A program made the position numbers and the translations under genes. Positions 49,445 to 62,348 of a stretch of 64,000 nt of DNA are shown here, one piece after another. Where the stretch lies: positions 4,278,924 to 4,342,923 of the forward strand of contig NC_091023.1 in NCBI RefSeq assembly GCF_041296385.1, in the 5' to 3' direction. The first letter of the stretch is position 1. Each line of letters starts with the position of its first letter. This stretch comes from Aphelocoma coerulescens (Eukaryota; Chordata; Aves; Passeriformes; Corvidae). Below the pieces are notes generated by a model, which saw nothing but the letters and a program-made list of their open reading frames with translations, ran no database searches and had not been told where the DNA came from.

Positions 49445-52400
49445 AGCTTGGTGTACACTCAGCCACTTTCCTTTTTCATGATTTATTCATGGTAAGACCT
49501 GGCTAGGAGTCAGCTACAAGGATTAGAGATCTTTGTGGAGATAGCAAGAAATAAACACAAATTTTGCAAAAGCAGTTGGAAGGTATTTTATCATTGCTTG
49601 CTTCTGGCCATGGGATGCCTAAATATTTATGTTAAATCTACTAAAATATTCTAATCTAATCTAATAAAAAAATTAATAAAATATTAACATGTGAGTTAAC
49701 ACTAGGTGAGGACAAACTCGGGTATCATGAGAGTATGGCTCATTACAGGAAACCTCCCATGAGAAAACAAGAGTAAGAAACGTGTAAACCACACACCACC
49801 TCTGCCACCAAAACCTCATGCAATACTTATCTCAAAGCTTAATAAATAAATAGTAGCTTTATTAGGCAAGGGAAGTCTAAAGGCTTCTTGACTCAGAAGA
49901 TACAACAGTTTGCTGCGAGCTAGTATAACCTAGTTAACCAAAACATTACCAAAAAAATCCTCTTTAAACACTTGCAAACCCTAAGAAATACCTCAAGAAA
50001 TGTTTTACCCTTAAATAAAGTTCTACTACTTTTTAGGAAAAAAATGTGTGTATCTACTTTGTTTCCAGAGGATAAACTCCCCATTACCCCAAATAATTGA
50101 GACAAACCATTTGTTATCCCACTTTAGCTGTTTGGGTTTATAGCCCAGCTCCTTTGTGATGCTCATTTGCTTTGCTGATGTGTGTGTGTACTCAATATAC
50201 TGAGTGAATGGTGAGGAGTCACAAATCACAGACTGTAGTCCTTGGCCTGTAATATCAACATTCCAACCTGCAGCAAAATGCAGAACTCTTGTTTTTCTAA
50301 TATGAACTGGTTTTGCTTGTCCACTGCTGTTGCAGCATCAGTGGCCAGCCATGCACATTTGTACACAGTGGCAGCACTCACATATCATTTTCCTACGATA
50401 CTCGTACTCCCAGTTGGAAACGTGTAGCAGTTTGTAAACTCTAGTGTAAATACTCTATGGTTCCACTCCTAATGCTGTAGGTTAGTCACAACCCCACAGA
50501 GCTCTCACAGCCAGCGAGGTGATCACTGATCCCTGAGTACAGCATGGTTCCACTTAATTCAAGGAAGCAGGCACTGAATGATGCCAAAATCTCTTAGATT
50601 CAGCAAACCTGGTTCTGATTTCAGCTCTTGCACTGCTTTTGGGGACCACTGGAAAGATCTGCTGTTTGAAAGGTACCAAACACAGTCTTAGAAACCGTGG
50701 GAGAAACCAAAACAGTGAAGGCACTAACAGTTGTCCTAAACAAAGGAAAGTGTAACTTCAGCAGCTACAGAGATGAAATCTGTGTTTTTAAACTACATTC
50801 ACAGACTGTGTGTTTGTGATATAATCCTGCTCCCTCCTCTCACATGGATGCTGTGGATCTATACACCTGTGGCTTAGCAGGATGTCAGCTTATGACTGGT
50901 GAGACAGAGCTAGTTACTTAATAGTTGTATTTCCTCTCTTGCAAAGGGAAGATGATTGAAAGAGACCCACTGCAAAAGCCTCCATGAGCAGATCAGTTCT
51001 CTGAGACCTCATGTGATAAGCAACAGTGGAACTTCTCAAAGCCACGAATCCGTGCTGCATGTAGTGACTGCAGATGCCAGACTTGAATGTGTGACGTTGG
51101 AAAGACCTTAACTGATCTCTCAGATGTGCAAAGCAGGAGTTTAAGCAGGAAGCTGGGAGTGCAGCTGATGCATATATAGTTTCTAAGGTATTAATCCTTG
51201 TGAGGAAGGAGTTTGTGGGTCCACAGAGAAGGCACAAGGTGCCAGCTGTTCCCCATTCAAACTCTTTTTTTTCCTACTTGTACTACAACAGCTGCAAGAT
51301 GATGCTGTCTGGGCTTGATGGAAAGGACAGGCCTATTTGGCAGTGGCATATTATTAGCATTATTCCCCATTCGTTCATGGGTATTAAATAAACGCGAAGG
51401 GAGCTTGGCTTCTACAAGATTTCACTTCCCCTGACTCTCTCATGCAGCAGCTGTCCACTGGGACATGCCTGTTAGCAGGGAACAAGTGTAACCCTTTCAG
51501 ACTTGCTCTGTAAAACCCCTCAGAACACAAATCCTTGGTTTCTGCTGGGGCCATCAGCGTGATGTGTTTAGAAACACCAAGATGCTCTCGCCGTGGAAGG
51601 CAGCCACTGCAGCCAGCAAAGCTGTTGGCTCTCTCCACACGTGTAAACATGGTATCTACACTCAGAAAATGGTGCTGGAATAGTTGCTGTACAACAGCTT
51701 AGTAGCTTTCTGCAGTGACTTGAAGCTTAAGACTGGCTTACGGCCAAGCTAGCTGTCACGGGTTTTTTGTATCGTACATATTAATCTAAATATTATTGGA
51801 AATACAATTGTTTTATCTTTACGCTCTTCAGTAAATGCTACAATGCACGAGGAAGATCCTTGTCTCTTTGCCACTGGGTCTTACATAAACATGTAGATGT
51901 CCTGTTAGCACATGCACTGTTTTTTAGTGTTTTATACCATAATTTCCTTGATCTTTGTAAAAAAAACCTTTTGTAAAAAAACCCAGTTTGGAAATTGCAT
52001 TCTAAAGCATATGTGCTTACAGGATTTTGACTTGACATCTCTGCATGATTCTCCAGGAAAAAAAAAAATCTAATTAGAACCCGCATTCATTCTTCCTTGC
52101 TGATGTTTTAACATCGTGAACAGACAAAGCAGGGATGCCAAAGTTCATGAGAACGGAGTTACACACAAAAAAGTGACTAATCACTTTCCCATTTAATCCT
52201 CAAATTAAGGAGTTATGTAATAAAGTGAATAAGATGAAAGCTATAAAATAAACTGGCTATATAGCAATTATGCTCGGAGATGTGCAGTTAAACTGGAAAT
52301 GTGCATGATTCAGTTCTTAGAAGGCTTTTAGACAGAAGTCAACCACCTGAAAAGTGCAGGGAATTTGAAGTGCACTGTTTAATGTATTTTTTTTAAAAAA

Positions 52401-55283
52401 GAAACTGTCTGGCAAAACCAAGCTGTGAATAATCACAGCCTCTGCCTTTTGTTCACAGCATCAGCTCTTTCAATTATGTTGCTTCTACAAGCAATGTAGC
52501 AGAGGATCTGTAGAGTTGACCAATCAAAGTTTGAATACTTTCTCACCAAATAAAAGCCATTGGTTGAAAAATCCCTTGGTGTGAAAAAAAATTGCAGAAA
52601 TACTGCCCCCTTCTCTCTTCCCCCATTCATTTTTGCAATATTTGAAGCACTGTAAAATTATTTCAGTGGCAAAGCAAGAGGAAGAAGTTCACATTCCAGC
52701 TGCCTCTGTGTAATAGGAGCTGCCAGAACCAAGAGATGGAGAATTTCCCTGCCCTGCTGCCCACCCACTGGGCCCTGTACTCTGCCATGGATCTGGGTGC
52801 TCACAGACATGTTGATGCTGTGAACAGAAGGGATTTTCCACAGTTGGTTTTATCACAGGGATTGTCATTATCAGCATCCTATCAAAACAGTCCTTATAAA
52901 TGATACCAAATCAACACTTGAGAGCACAAGGAAAAGGAATTTCATGGAGATTGCAGGACTAAAATTAAGTCCACAACATATATATGTGTTAATTATATTA
53001 TAATTAAGGGAAAGTTACTGCAAAAGAAGCTCTTGAGTGCTGAGTATTTTTAGGCCACAGCAACAAGAAAATTGGAAGAAAAGGCTGAAATGCCACCAGG
53101 CAAACACATTCTTGGTGACAGTGAAAGCAGTGGGGCCTGTGTAGAGCATTTGGGCTGTAGGGCAAGGCTGCTTGCCCAGACTGAATGCTGTGTTCTTTTC
53201 TGCACTGTTCTGTCCCAGGTGGCACTTCAGTCCCTGGTTGAACCTTGCCACAGGGTGACTTGGCAGAGAGGTAAGACCAGAGATCTCCCCAAACAGTAGC
53301 TAGTGGTGACTTAAAATTGCACCAGATGAAGGAGTGACCAGCTTCAGAGGGGATCATCAGTTAAGCCTGATATGGGTGCACAGGGGAAATAACTGTAGAC
53401 CCAGCAGTTTCTGCTGTGAGAGCTTATGTATTTTAAGCTTGATCTGCTTAAGGCATTATCCATAGTATATGAATCTCTTAATTCTTTTTCTTGATTTCTA
53501 CACTGAGCATCAGTGATATCTGGTGGCACAGACTCATCTGCTTCTTCAATTTTGATATAAAGTCCTAGAAATTGGCTTAATATGTACAGATGAAGTACAC
53601 TGGTATTACATTCAGTTGGGATTAAGGACTCATAAGAACAATAAGAGGAAAAAGGAAATAAATTTGAGCCTACTAGTCCATACATAGCAGAAATAGAGAA
53701 TTAAACTTGAAAAAAAAATTGAAATGTATTATTTAATTTTAGTGTAAACATAGAAGTCCCAACTACCCTGTCATCAAATCTCACAGGCCAGGTAAGCATA
53801 AAATTCTACATTGAACTTGTACTGATTTTTTCCTAGATTCCATTCCTAGACACCAAGAGCTTCAGTCAACTGATTCCTCCCTCTGTCACTGCAGTTCATC
53901 CAGCTCATACTTCCATTTATGTTTGTTGCAATAAAAAAAATCCTGCTTTGTTCTCTTCTGTCAGGAGGAAGAGAGGCTATGGTCAACAACTATTCACAGT
54001 CAGAATTACAAGAGAGGATTCCACATCATTCCCTGAGAGGATGCAGTGTTACCTTCTTTATTGTACCACATTCTAACCAGTGGAGGATGCTGAGTGGAAA
54101 CAGGAGGAATTCCAAGAATTCTTTATCACTGATAATAAAATAGGACCTAAGCAAGACCAGCCAGCCCTGACAGCTTTTGCATGTCCTAAAGGAAAACACA
54201 GAACACATACACACTGCTGTAGGGAGCCCAGCAACCTATTTCCCTTAAAATATTTATCACAGAAAAGGAAAGAAACTGAATGTATAGACAGGAACTTTCC
54301 CTTGATTTCAGAAGTTTTAATCTCTCCCTCTGATATATTTATTACACAGTTAAAACACTTGAAGTTTAATATCACTTCTTTTAATTAGCCATTTTATCTG
54401 TCTTCTTTTTTCCTCCAAGTTGGCAAAGTTTTGTTTATCAGCAATTATCTACCTTACTTACACTGCAGAGAGGATTGAAATATAACAGAGGGCACCTTGC
54501 TGAGGCTTTGTCACAGACAGAAACGGGTCTGTACCGATGATACAGAATTCCACACGCTGCTGGAATTCAAAATCCTTGTCTCTGCCCTTTTTTCTCAGGT
54601 GGAGTTGATGTGCCTGTACTGTGCCCTGTGATGAAACCTGGCTCTAATGTTGACATCCCTAATTGAAAAGTATTACTTCGTAATTTCTTCTTGCTTGGGA
54701 AACTGATAGAGGAATAGTCTTAGTTAAAAATGGAAAAGGCTGCATTTATGGGCACATGGGACATTATTTATAAGAATAAATAATTATTTATCTCAAACTT
54801 AGTTTCCTAGATTTGATGAGAATTTTCATGACAAGGCTATTTACTGAAGCCAGAGGTGAGAGATCATTTTCCCTGACTCAGACACAAGTGTTTGTTTCCC
54901 AGAACAAACTCAAGGGGAAGCTGCACTGTACGAGAAATGGAAGAAGAAAGATTTCTCTTTCCAGCCAAAATATTAAAAAAATCCACACATCTGTCGTGTT
55001 GGTAACCTCTCGAAAAACAGCTTTTGAGAACACCAAGATAAGAATCTCTGAACAGAAACAGACTGTTTAATACTAGTTTTACAATGGAAATAACCTGAAA
55101 AAAAATGAGTTCACACAGGCTGGATGTTGTTTAAAATAAAGCTATTATTCTTCCTAGTTTGTGCTTCGCAGTATAGGGAAATGTATTATAACAGTTCTCA
55201 GGGTGGACACTGTTCTATAATAAAAATTATTTATTTTGGAATCATAAGTTTGTTTCAAATGTAATGTAGGTTCTTTTAGTATA

Positions 55284-55304
55284 ACACACACACACACACA
55301 CACA
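55284..55304. repeat. (AC)n microsatellite
   Basis: About ten and a half uninterrupted AC units. This class of dinucleotide repeat is often polymorphic. Confidence 0.95.
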
Positions 55305-58300
55305 GAGCTGATTTTCTAGAGCAGTGTCCATACAGAGAGCTATTCTGGAATTCTTACTGTGGTCACTGGGGCTTTGTTTCAATGTTAAACTATTGCATCA
55401 TTTCAGAACAGATGTGTCAGTTAGGTAGATACTTGCATTATTAAACAACAGGAAAACTAGGGCTGTGGAAAAGGAAAAGCCAAATTGAGTAATTGCAATG
55501 CATTGGAGAATTTTCATTCAGAGCTTCCTCTGCTCCTGCTGCTAGGCTAAGAGGGGGCATTTTCTTAAGAGAAGAAGGTATAGGAAGGAAGGTGTTTAAA
55601 CTTTGTCTGTGATAGAGAAATGGAAATTGGAAAAATGTGTGTTCTATTGAAACAGAAGCTGTAACAAGGCACTACAAGTCCATGGCATCCCTTGCAGGAA
55701 CACACGAACCTTGCTGGTAACTACAGCATCCCTTGCTTCCACCTATGAAAAGGATCCAAATGTCCCAAGTAAAGCAGAAACCAAAAGAAGTTACGCGTAC
55801 TTCATTATTGTTCTCCAGATAATCCAGCCAAATATACTAGAAAAAATTCCACATCATTCCTGGAGATAAATCCTGGAGAAGGTTTTGTGTTGATTTTGCA
55901 GAAACTCAAGTAAAGTGCAGTTAGCACTTTACTCTTCATAGCTTCAAGGAGCAAACAACTGCCTGCTGATAAGGTCAAGCCTCTGTATAGCATTTGTTGC
56001 CACTGGACTGGCAAGAATTCCTTTAAGTAACTTCAAGAGAGTCAACAATTCCACATGCAAAATTGTAGAAACAATATGACAAGTGGGTATGTATCAGCAG
56101 ACTGTGTTTGTTTGGATATTCTGATCTGCGGAGAAGGAAAATTTTTGTTCCCGCAGCTTTTTGTGGTTGTTAACACAGCAGCTGTAAGCCCTGGACTGCC
56201 AGTGCCTGATGGCTTTGCCAATACAACCTCTGACAAAGATGCTCAGCTGTAGAAAAAGTAGCTAAAAGGGCACATATTCCAGCAGCGGAGCAGCACCAGT
56301 GAGAGAAAATCAGCAAAATGGGTGTGGTTTCTTTGCTAGGAATATTGGTTATACCACAAAAATGCCACCTTTACTAGCATTCATGCAGGCACAGTGGGAG
56401 CCTGACAGTTTGAGTGTCTCTGGCTTGAGCTCAGAGCAGATTTTATGGCAATTGCACTGCAAACAGCTGTGGAAGGGCAACTGTGAGCAGCCGTCAGAGG
56501 GCAGCTTGTGTGCATACTGACCAGCAATGCTCTCTGGCAGTAGCCACAGCAGGAAGATGTGTGGTTCTCTGGTGCCCTTGCACTGCTGAACTGCATAATG
56601 CTGTGGAGGGGAAGGTCAAAATGGGAAAAGTAAAATACTCTCTCATTATCTCCATGCTTAGGTTCCTCAAGATTACTTTCTACAAATGACTGTCATTTTG
56701 GGAAAGGGTCTGGTGCAAGAAACACACATACCTGAGTGGGAGAAATAGCTGTTATGGTTTCCATACACAGCTGGCTCACTGCTCCCTGAGATTTTAAAGG
56801 GTATGAGCTGAACTGTAATAACTTACAGAATGGTAAACTGGCATTGATTTTAGCTTTCCCTATTATGTCAGCTATAATTTACAATGATTTGGGAGCTCTT
56901 CAGATAACTGAGTCTTCCTGCACTGGAATGGAGCAGGCACTTCAGTAGGAAAGATAATGTGGGCAGGCTGAGAGTAGAAATTACCAGACCTCTCCCTATG
57001 TAGGCCACCCCTAAGAATTATAGCCCCAGAACAAGCCTAGAAAGTGCAGTGATTTGTCTGTGGGAAAAAGAATTCAGAGACAACTTTTGTAGCATGTGGG
57101 AGAAAAGAGGTGGAAAGAAAAATGAGCACTGTCCTCCCACTTCAGATAATCTGGAGAGAGGAGGAAACAGGGTCTTGGTTCTGGACATTAACCTCCATGA
57201 GAAGAAAAACTTGTGCTGCGACACTTTATCTTTCCTCAGACCAAGATGAGGGTATTGATGCTCTGCAATACTTTTCCCTTTACCCAGTACTGCTGAGGGA
57301 GATAGTTGTCCATTAAACCATAAAAAAGGTCTTGCTGTAGATTCACACTGCAGACAATTCTCAGCAGTAGACTACATTGTACTTTTTAAAAAAACCTACA
57401 GCTTTAGTCATGTGGATATAGGAACATTTTGAAGGTGTTGATAGGAAAGTGTGCAACCACTCTCTTTAAGATCTTTTGATCTCCCAGAGCAAAAAGCCTG
57501 GGTTCCTGAGCACAGAGAACTATTGATCAGTGCCTTATGACTTTGGATAAAGAATGATAATCACAGTGACAGGGAAGTTTGAGAAAGTATCATAGTCAGA
57601 AAAACATTTGAACTAAAGCCATATCACAGTGTACTGCCACCTCCTGTATGACTTTTTTGCACTGTGGTGGGTTTGATAATCACTGGACCTTGTGCTCTTA
57701 AATTAAATAACTTGGTAAATTTTATGAACTTCAGGCCATGAGTAATGAACTTTAACTACAATATTTAGTCCAAAGAACTGCCTAAGTCCCAGAATTGTGC
57801 TGTCTTGCCTTGGTACTGCACAAAGCACAATGCTGTGCTCCCTGCACTGTGTGGATAGACAATGCAGACACATATACACAGATGTGGCTTAGCTTTAGAC
57901 ACTTGAATAGCCAATATTGACCATATTCTACTCAAATTTACTTTTGTCTTGTTACAGAGACTATAATGGGAGAGAAAAAAGGAAAGGGTAAATAGTATTT
58001 ATTGTTTGTCTGCAAACAACTACCTCTAAACAGATGAATCTGTTACTGTAGTAAAAATATGTAAGACAATCCAGGGCATTCAAATTTGAGTTCATCCCAT
58101 CTTTTGAGCTGACAACTAATGTAACTCACTGAAGATAGAGACAGTGGAGGAGTCCCAGGGATCTTCAGAAGAGAATTAACTCTGGTCAAAATAGAGTTTT
58201 ATCTGTACCAGAGCCTAAACAGAACACATGTGAAATTTAGGCTCTAACAAGAAAGATCAGTGTTCTATAAATTGCCCTGATCTTTACAGTATGCTAAGCT

Positions 58301-58501
58301 AAACCATTAGAGGCAAATGCTCTCTGATCTGATGCTCTTGAAGACAAACTTATTTTTCCTGTGTCTGATTCAAGATGCAGAAAGCTGGTGTCCCCTTTCA
58401 GTTCTTAAGATTATCATACCAACCATCCTTTTTTTTTCCTAAGAAAGCAAAATGAAGCTATCCCAAATTAACAGATCAGTGTGAATACAGCCACAAAATA
58501 C

Positions 58502-58519
58502 ATATATATATATATATAT
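58502..58519. repeat. (AT)n microsatellite
   Basis: Nine uninterrupted AT units followed by CTATATT. A similar interrupted AT stretch lies at about 63645-63662. Confidence 0.95.
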
Positions 58520-60167
58520 CTATATTAAGCTGCTTGGCAATCATATAGTTTCAGCAAATTTATTGACTTAGTTTTTATTATTCTTTCTTTATAAGTAGTA
58601 ATATTTCACTCCTTGAAATCTCATCATCCTTGGGTCTTGTTCTGAACTCTTTTCAATTCTATCTCTTAAAACAACAGAGTTTTCTTTTGTTATCTGGAAT
58701 TGTGTATCACAACTAATTTTTAGCAGTGCATCCTGTTGATAATTAGGCTGATCTCATGAATCAGCTAATATCTGAATATTCTCAACATTTGCTCAGAGGC
58801 TCATGTGATTTTGGACACTGGTCTGAGTCATGGAAGCAAGTTTTTATATGTTACTTACTTTTAATGTGTTTCATTAAAGCTATAAGTCCTCCTGTCACAG
58901 GCCTCAGATAAAGATGTGATGCTGATACTAGAAGTGTCAATTTAAGTGTTTCAAAATATAATGTATTGTTGAGAAAGCTGAGCTCTTAACAAGCTGGTTT
59001 TGGGACCCATTACATTGGATTTCTGGACCCTTAAGCTTTCTTCAGTTGAAGAGTTTGTGTCCCTAGCCTCTTCCATAAACTCTGTTGAGCATCCTGGGCA
59101 CAACTCTTTCTGTTACCCTCGCTGAAGTAGGACCCTGCTGCCAAGAGGGTGCTCTGAAGTAGCTTCAAAACTCCATTTCCTGAGGCTGCAACCCTGTGAG
59201 CACTTAGGGTTTTCTGTCAACCTCTTCGGGAACATATGGCCACCAAAGCAAAGGGCACTCAAAATCTGAGAGGGCTCCAAAATACCACCACTTTCACTTA
59301 TTTAAATCTGTGCACCTACTTCTCACTCATTGCTTGCATTCATTAGTGCACAGCTACTTCCTTCCTGCTCTTCAGTATTCCCAGCTTTGAACAGTCAGGG
59401 TGCTACTGGCAAAGTGCATTGCATCTTTTTTCAATAGTGGAAACTCCTCCTTTTCCTTATGCCACCACATTTTTGGAGTTTTCACTAATCAAATAATATT
59501 TCTTTACCACAAACATGTAACTCTGACATCCCTTCCCTCAGCAGGGATTTGCTGTACCTGTACCCGATTCTTTCAGTTCCAGTTCTCTATGGTTACAGTG
59601 CCCAGACAACATTTCAGCCTTGCTTGGCTATTGTTGATTTACCAAACTCCCTCCTCCATGTTGCAGTCCCTCCATTCTCACATCTGACTGCTGCAGTTCA
59701 GCCTCAGCCATCCCTTGCTCACTTGGAAAGGCAATCAGTTCCAGGCTGGCCTTTTAGCAGTGCTTTGATGAATGGAATATGACTTGTATTTCACACTTAA
59801 TGCAATTTAGGAGGGAGCAGTTTGAGATACTAGAAAACTTGGCAATAAAATGCCAATTAGGTGTGACTTAACACAGACTATTAACACAGTGTTTGAAATA
59901 CCCAATGTTCTCCTGCTATTCCTTATTATTGAATTGTATCCATTTAATCCCATTATGCCCTCCTGATAAAGAGATTATTCAGTCCTTTGCTACCTTGTTC
60001 ACTCCATGGTTCTCCATGGTGCTTTTTGCAGACTCTTCTTGGCTCCACACTGCTGTGACCAGCTGCTCTGGTACCAAACCCAGCTCGTTTAAAGCAAGCT
60101 CTGATATATCTGTAGTGCAACACGACAGCTGTGAATAAAACTGAGGCATATCTTTTGATGATAAAGT

Positions 60168-60385
60168 TTCCAACTGGATATTGTATAAAAGTTGAAACAA
60201 GCATGATGAAATACTAGAGCAGCCTGGTGATTGTGGACTCTCTGTCCTTGGAGGTACAGAAAACTTGACTGGACTGACATTGAACAAACAGCTCTAACTC
60301 TGAGGCTGGCCCTGCTTTGGGCAGGAGGCTGAACTGGATGGATGTCCAGAGGTCCCCTCTAGAATAAATTATATTATTCTGTTGT
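60168..60385 (+). mobile_element. CR1 LINE 3' end, 5'-truncated
   Basis: The segment follows the familiar CR1 3' consensus in order: a GGATATT-like stretch, an AGCAGCCTGG...TTGTGGACTCTC block, CCTTGGAGGTACAGAAAAC, then ACTTGACTGGAC, GCTCTAACTC, CCTGCTTTGGGCAGGAGG, CTGAACTGGATGGATGTCC and AGAGGTCCCCTCTAGAATAA, ending with an ATTATTCTG remnant of the terminal repeat. CR1 is the main LINE of birds and reptiles and is usually 5'-truncated, as here. Many mismatches and small gaps indicate an old copy with no coding capacity. The left boundary is approximate. Confidence 0.85.
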
Positions 60386-62111
60386 TAAAATAACACAAAC
60401 CCATCAGGGTTTTTTTATATATATAATAATAATTTATATTATTTATTTACTGATTTATTTGCCTATTAAAAATGTTTTCAAATAAAATAGGCTCGAGTAG
60501 GAGAGATTTGGTCTCTCTGATTAGACATCCAGTGTAGGCATGCTGCTCTGGAGTTTCTATTTTGACTGTATCATAAACTGAGGTGTCTGAACAGAGATGC
60601 TGCCAACTGCTGCTGAGATACATCAACAACATAAAACAGATAAAGAAATTACTCTACCTTTCCCACACATTAAACAGTTGTATTTTAGACTGCATCCTAA
60701 CTCCAGCAGTTTAAAATTGTACCTGATGCTTTAACTGCCTGAAGTACACCTGGAACCAAGCCCCTTTAATGGCATATGGAAAAGGCCCTTCAGAAAATAC
60801 GAGGAGCTGAAAGGCATGCCCATGATGGTTCTAAGTAGTAAGCAAAATAAAATCCGTGTTCTGCATTTTTAACTGCAGTGCACTGGACACAGATGGTACC
60901 TGGGTCAGGCACTGGCACCGTGGCCTTGTGGACTTTACAGAAAAAAAGCACAATGCAAGTGGTAGTTGCACACTCTGACTGAGGAACCAAGGCACAGAGA
61001 CGCTTTCCTTGCTGTTATGAGCCAGTTTTTGATTCTCTCCCATTTTCTCCAAAGCCTCTTCCCTATTTCCTTGTCCCAAAAGATACTCCCGCTGGAAAAT
61101 TAAAATGACAACATAGAACCCTTTTTTTTTGAGGTACAAACCTCTCCTTCACACCTGGCACAGCCTCTAATATTAATTATTGCTGCCATAAAGAATGAGG
61201 TAACATTCTTCATTCATGGGAGTTTTGTTGATTTAATGGCAGTTTTAAAAGCTTAGAATTTCCTTATGCTTAATCCATGGTTTCTTCCTCACCCCCAGCC
61301 CTGCCTCACAAGCTTATTTTTGGTTTGAATCAAGGGCTTTTTCGTCCATATAAGCCAGAGTTCTGGAAGTGTTTTACATGGACAGAGGTACTTTATTGGG
61401 CTCCTGTCACCAGCCAGCATCTTTGTGTCACCTGGACCAGCTCACAGCACCATACTTTGTTACACTGCATTTTAGTGCTTGGGATTGGGAGGTACCCTAA
61501 TGAGTGGCAGACAATTGAAAAAATATTTTTTGTGCTGAAGGGTGGGTGGAAGACAAGAAAGAAGGCCAGTATGGCATTCTTGATGGTTTGCTATGATGCA
61601 GGGAAAAATACAGTTTTCATCATGATAGTTCAATGAATCTTGAGTGCTCTGGAGGTTTGGGAAGTGTCTCTCCTAATGCATGGAAAAGCCTTCATTTAAA
61701 AAGGTACTTTTGACTTGTATCTTTGCAGCAAGCAGACAGCTAGGTTATCTTTGTATTTATCAGAGTTCACACTGGATTGTGGTCTTGTAATTCTCTTTAG
61801 AAAAGAGTCTCTGCTCCTGTGCTAACTTGCAGCTATTCAAAGGCACTGCAATCTATCAAAGCTCGTTTCTTAGTTGTGATGATTACATTCTTGAGCTTAC
61901 TGGGTTATGAAGAATAAGCCACTTGCCTGTCCTCTAAAATTACTACATTCTTGCTGGAGAAGGAAGGAAAACACAGACATGTATGAAGGTCACAACACCC
62001 AGGTGTCAGTGGATAGCAGATAAGGCTCTTGATGATTTCTTCCTCCTTGATCATGCACAAACCACTCTCAACTCTCTGTATTGATCTTCCTCGAGGGCCA
62101 TCCTCACAGAA
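60386..62111. other. Intergenic DNA right of the CR1 fragment
   Basis: AT-rich sequence, including a TA/TAA-rich patch at about 60414-60460. No recognisable gene or repeat was found. The longest frame (61277-61636, plus) shows no known domain. Confidence 0.65.
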
Positions 62112-62348
62112 AAAGACAGAGATTGAGGAGGAGCAAAGCAGCAGAACAGCACAAGCTGGAGCCCGGGGACAAAAACAAGTCTGAGAGACTGGAAGCTGGA
62201 CAACAACAGGTCTGAGGAGATGAAAGAGAAGTTGCTGCAGCTTATGAGGCTCTGCTCGCTAAAGCAGAGCAGCAGTTCTACAGTCTGCAACAACACATGG
62301 CATTTTCTGAAATCATCATTGCTTTTATGAAAGCAAAAGCTTCTAAAG
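62112..62348 (+). pseudogene. Possible decayed coiled-coil exon (perhaps GBP-like)
   Basis: A CCTCACAG acceptor-like site precedes, and AAAG|GTAAGA follows, a 237-base purine-rich stretch. Its second half is open (about 62220-62347) and reads as a helical, charged, Q/A-rich peptide: DEREVAAAYEALLAKAEQQ and onwards to AFMKAKASK. The same frame upstream is also charged and Q-rich but is cut by a TGA at about 62214. Just left of the start another frame reads LTEKDRE before a stop, which recalls the C-terminal helices of guanylate-binding proteins (known: LTEKEKEIEVER-type motifs). The stop and frame change would make this a broken copy. The family link is weak; it could equally be a chance open stretch. 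Confidence 0.2.

Larger units (their letters stand above)
46440..60167. other. Upstream intergenic DNA of HS6ST1
   Basis: No recognisable gene. Near the promoter there is an (AAT)5 run (46716-46730) and a CpG-rich shoulder at about 46880-47200. The rest is AT-rich unique sequence with simple repeats at 55284-55304 and 58502-58519 and an inverted repeat at 49422-49444. Short open frames on both strands show no known domain. Confidence 0.7.
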
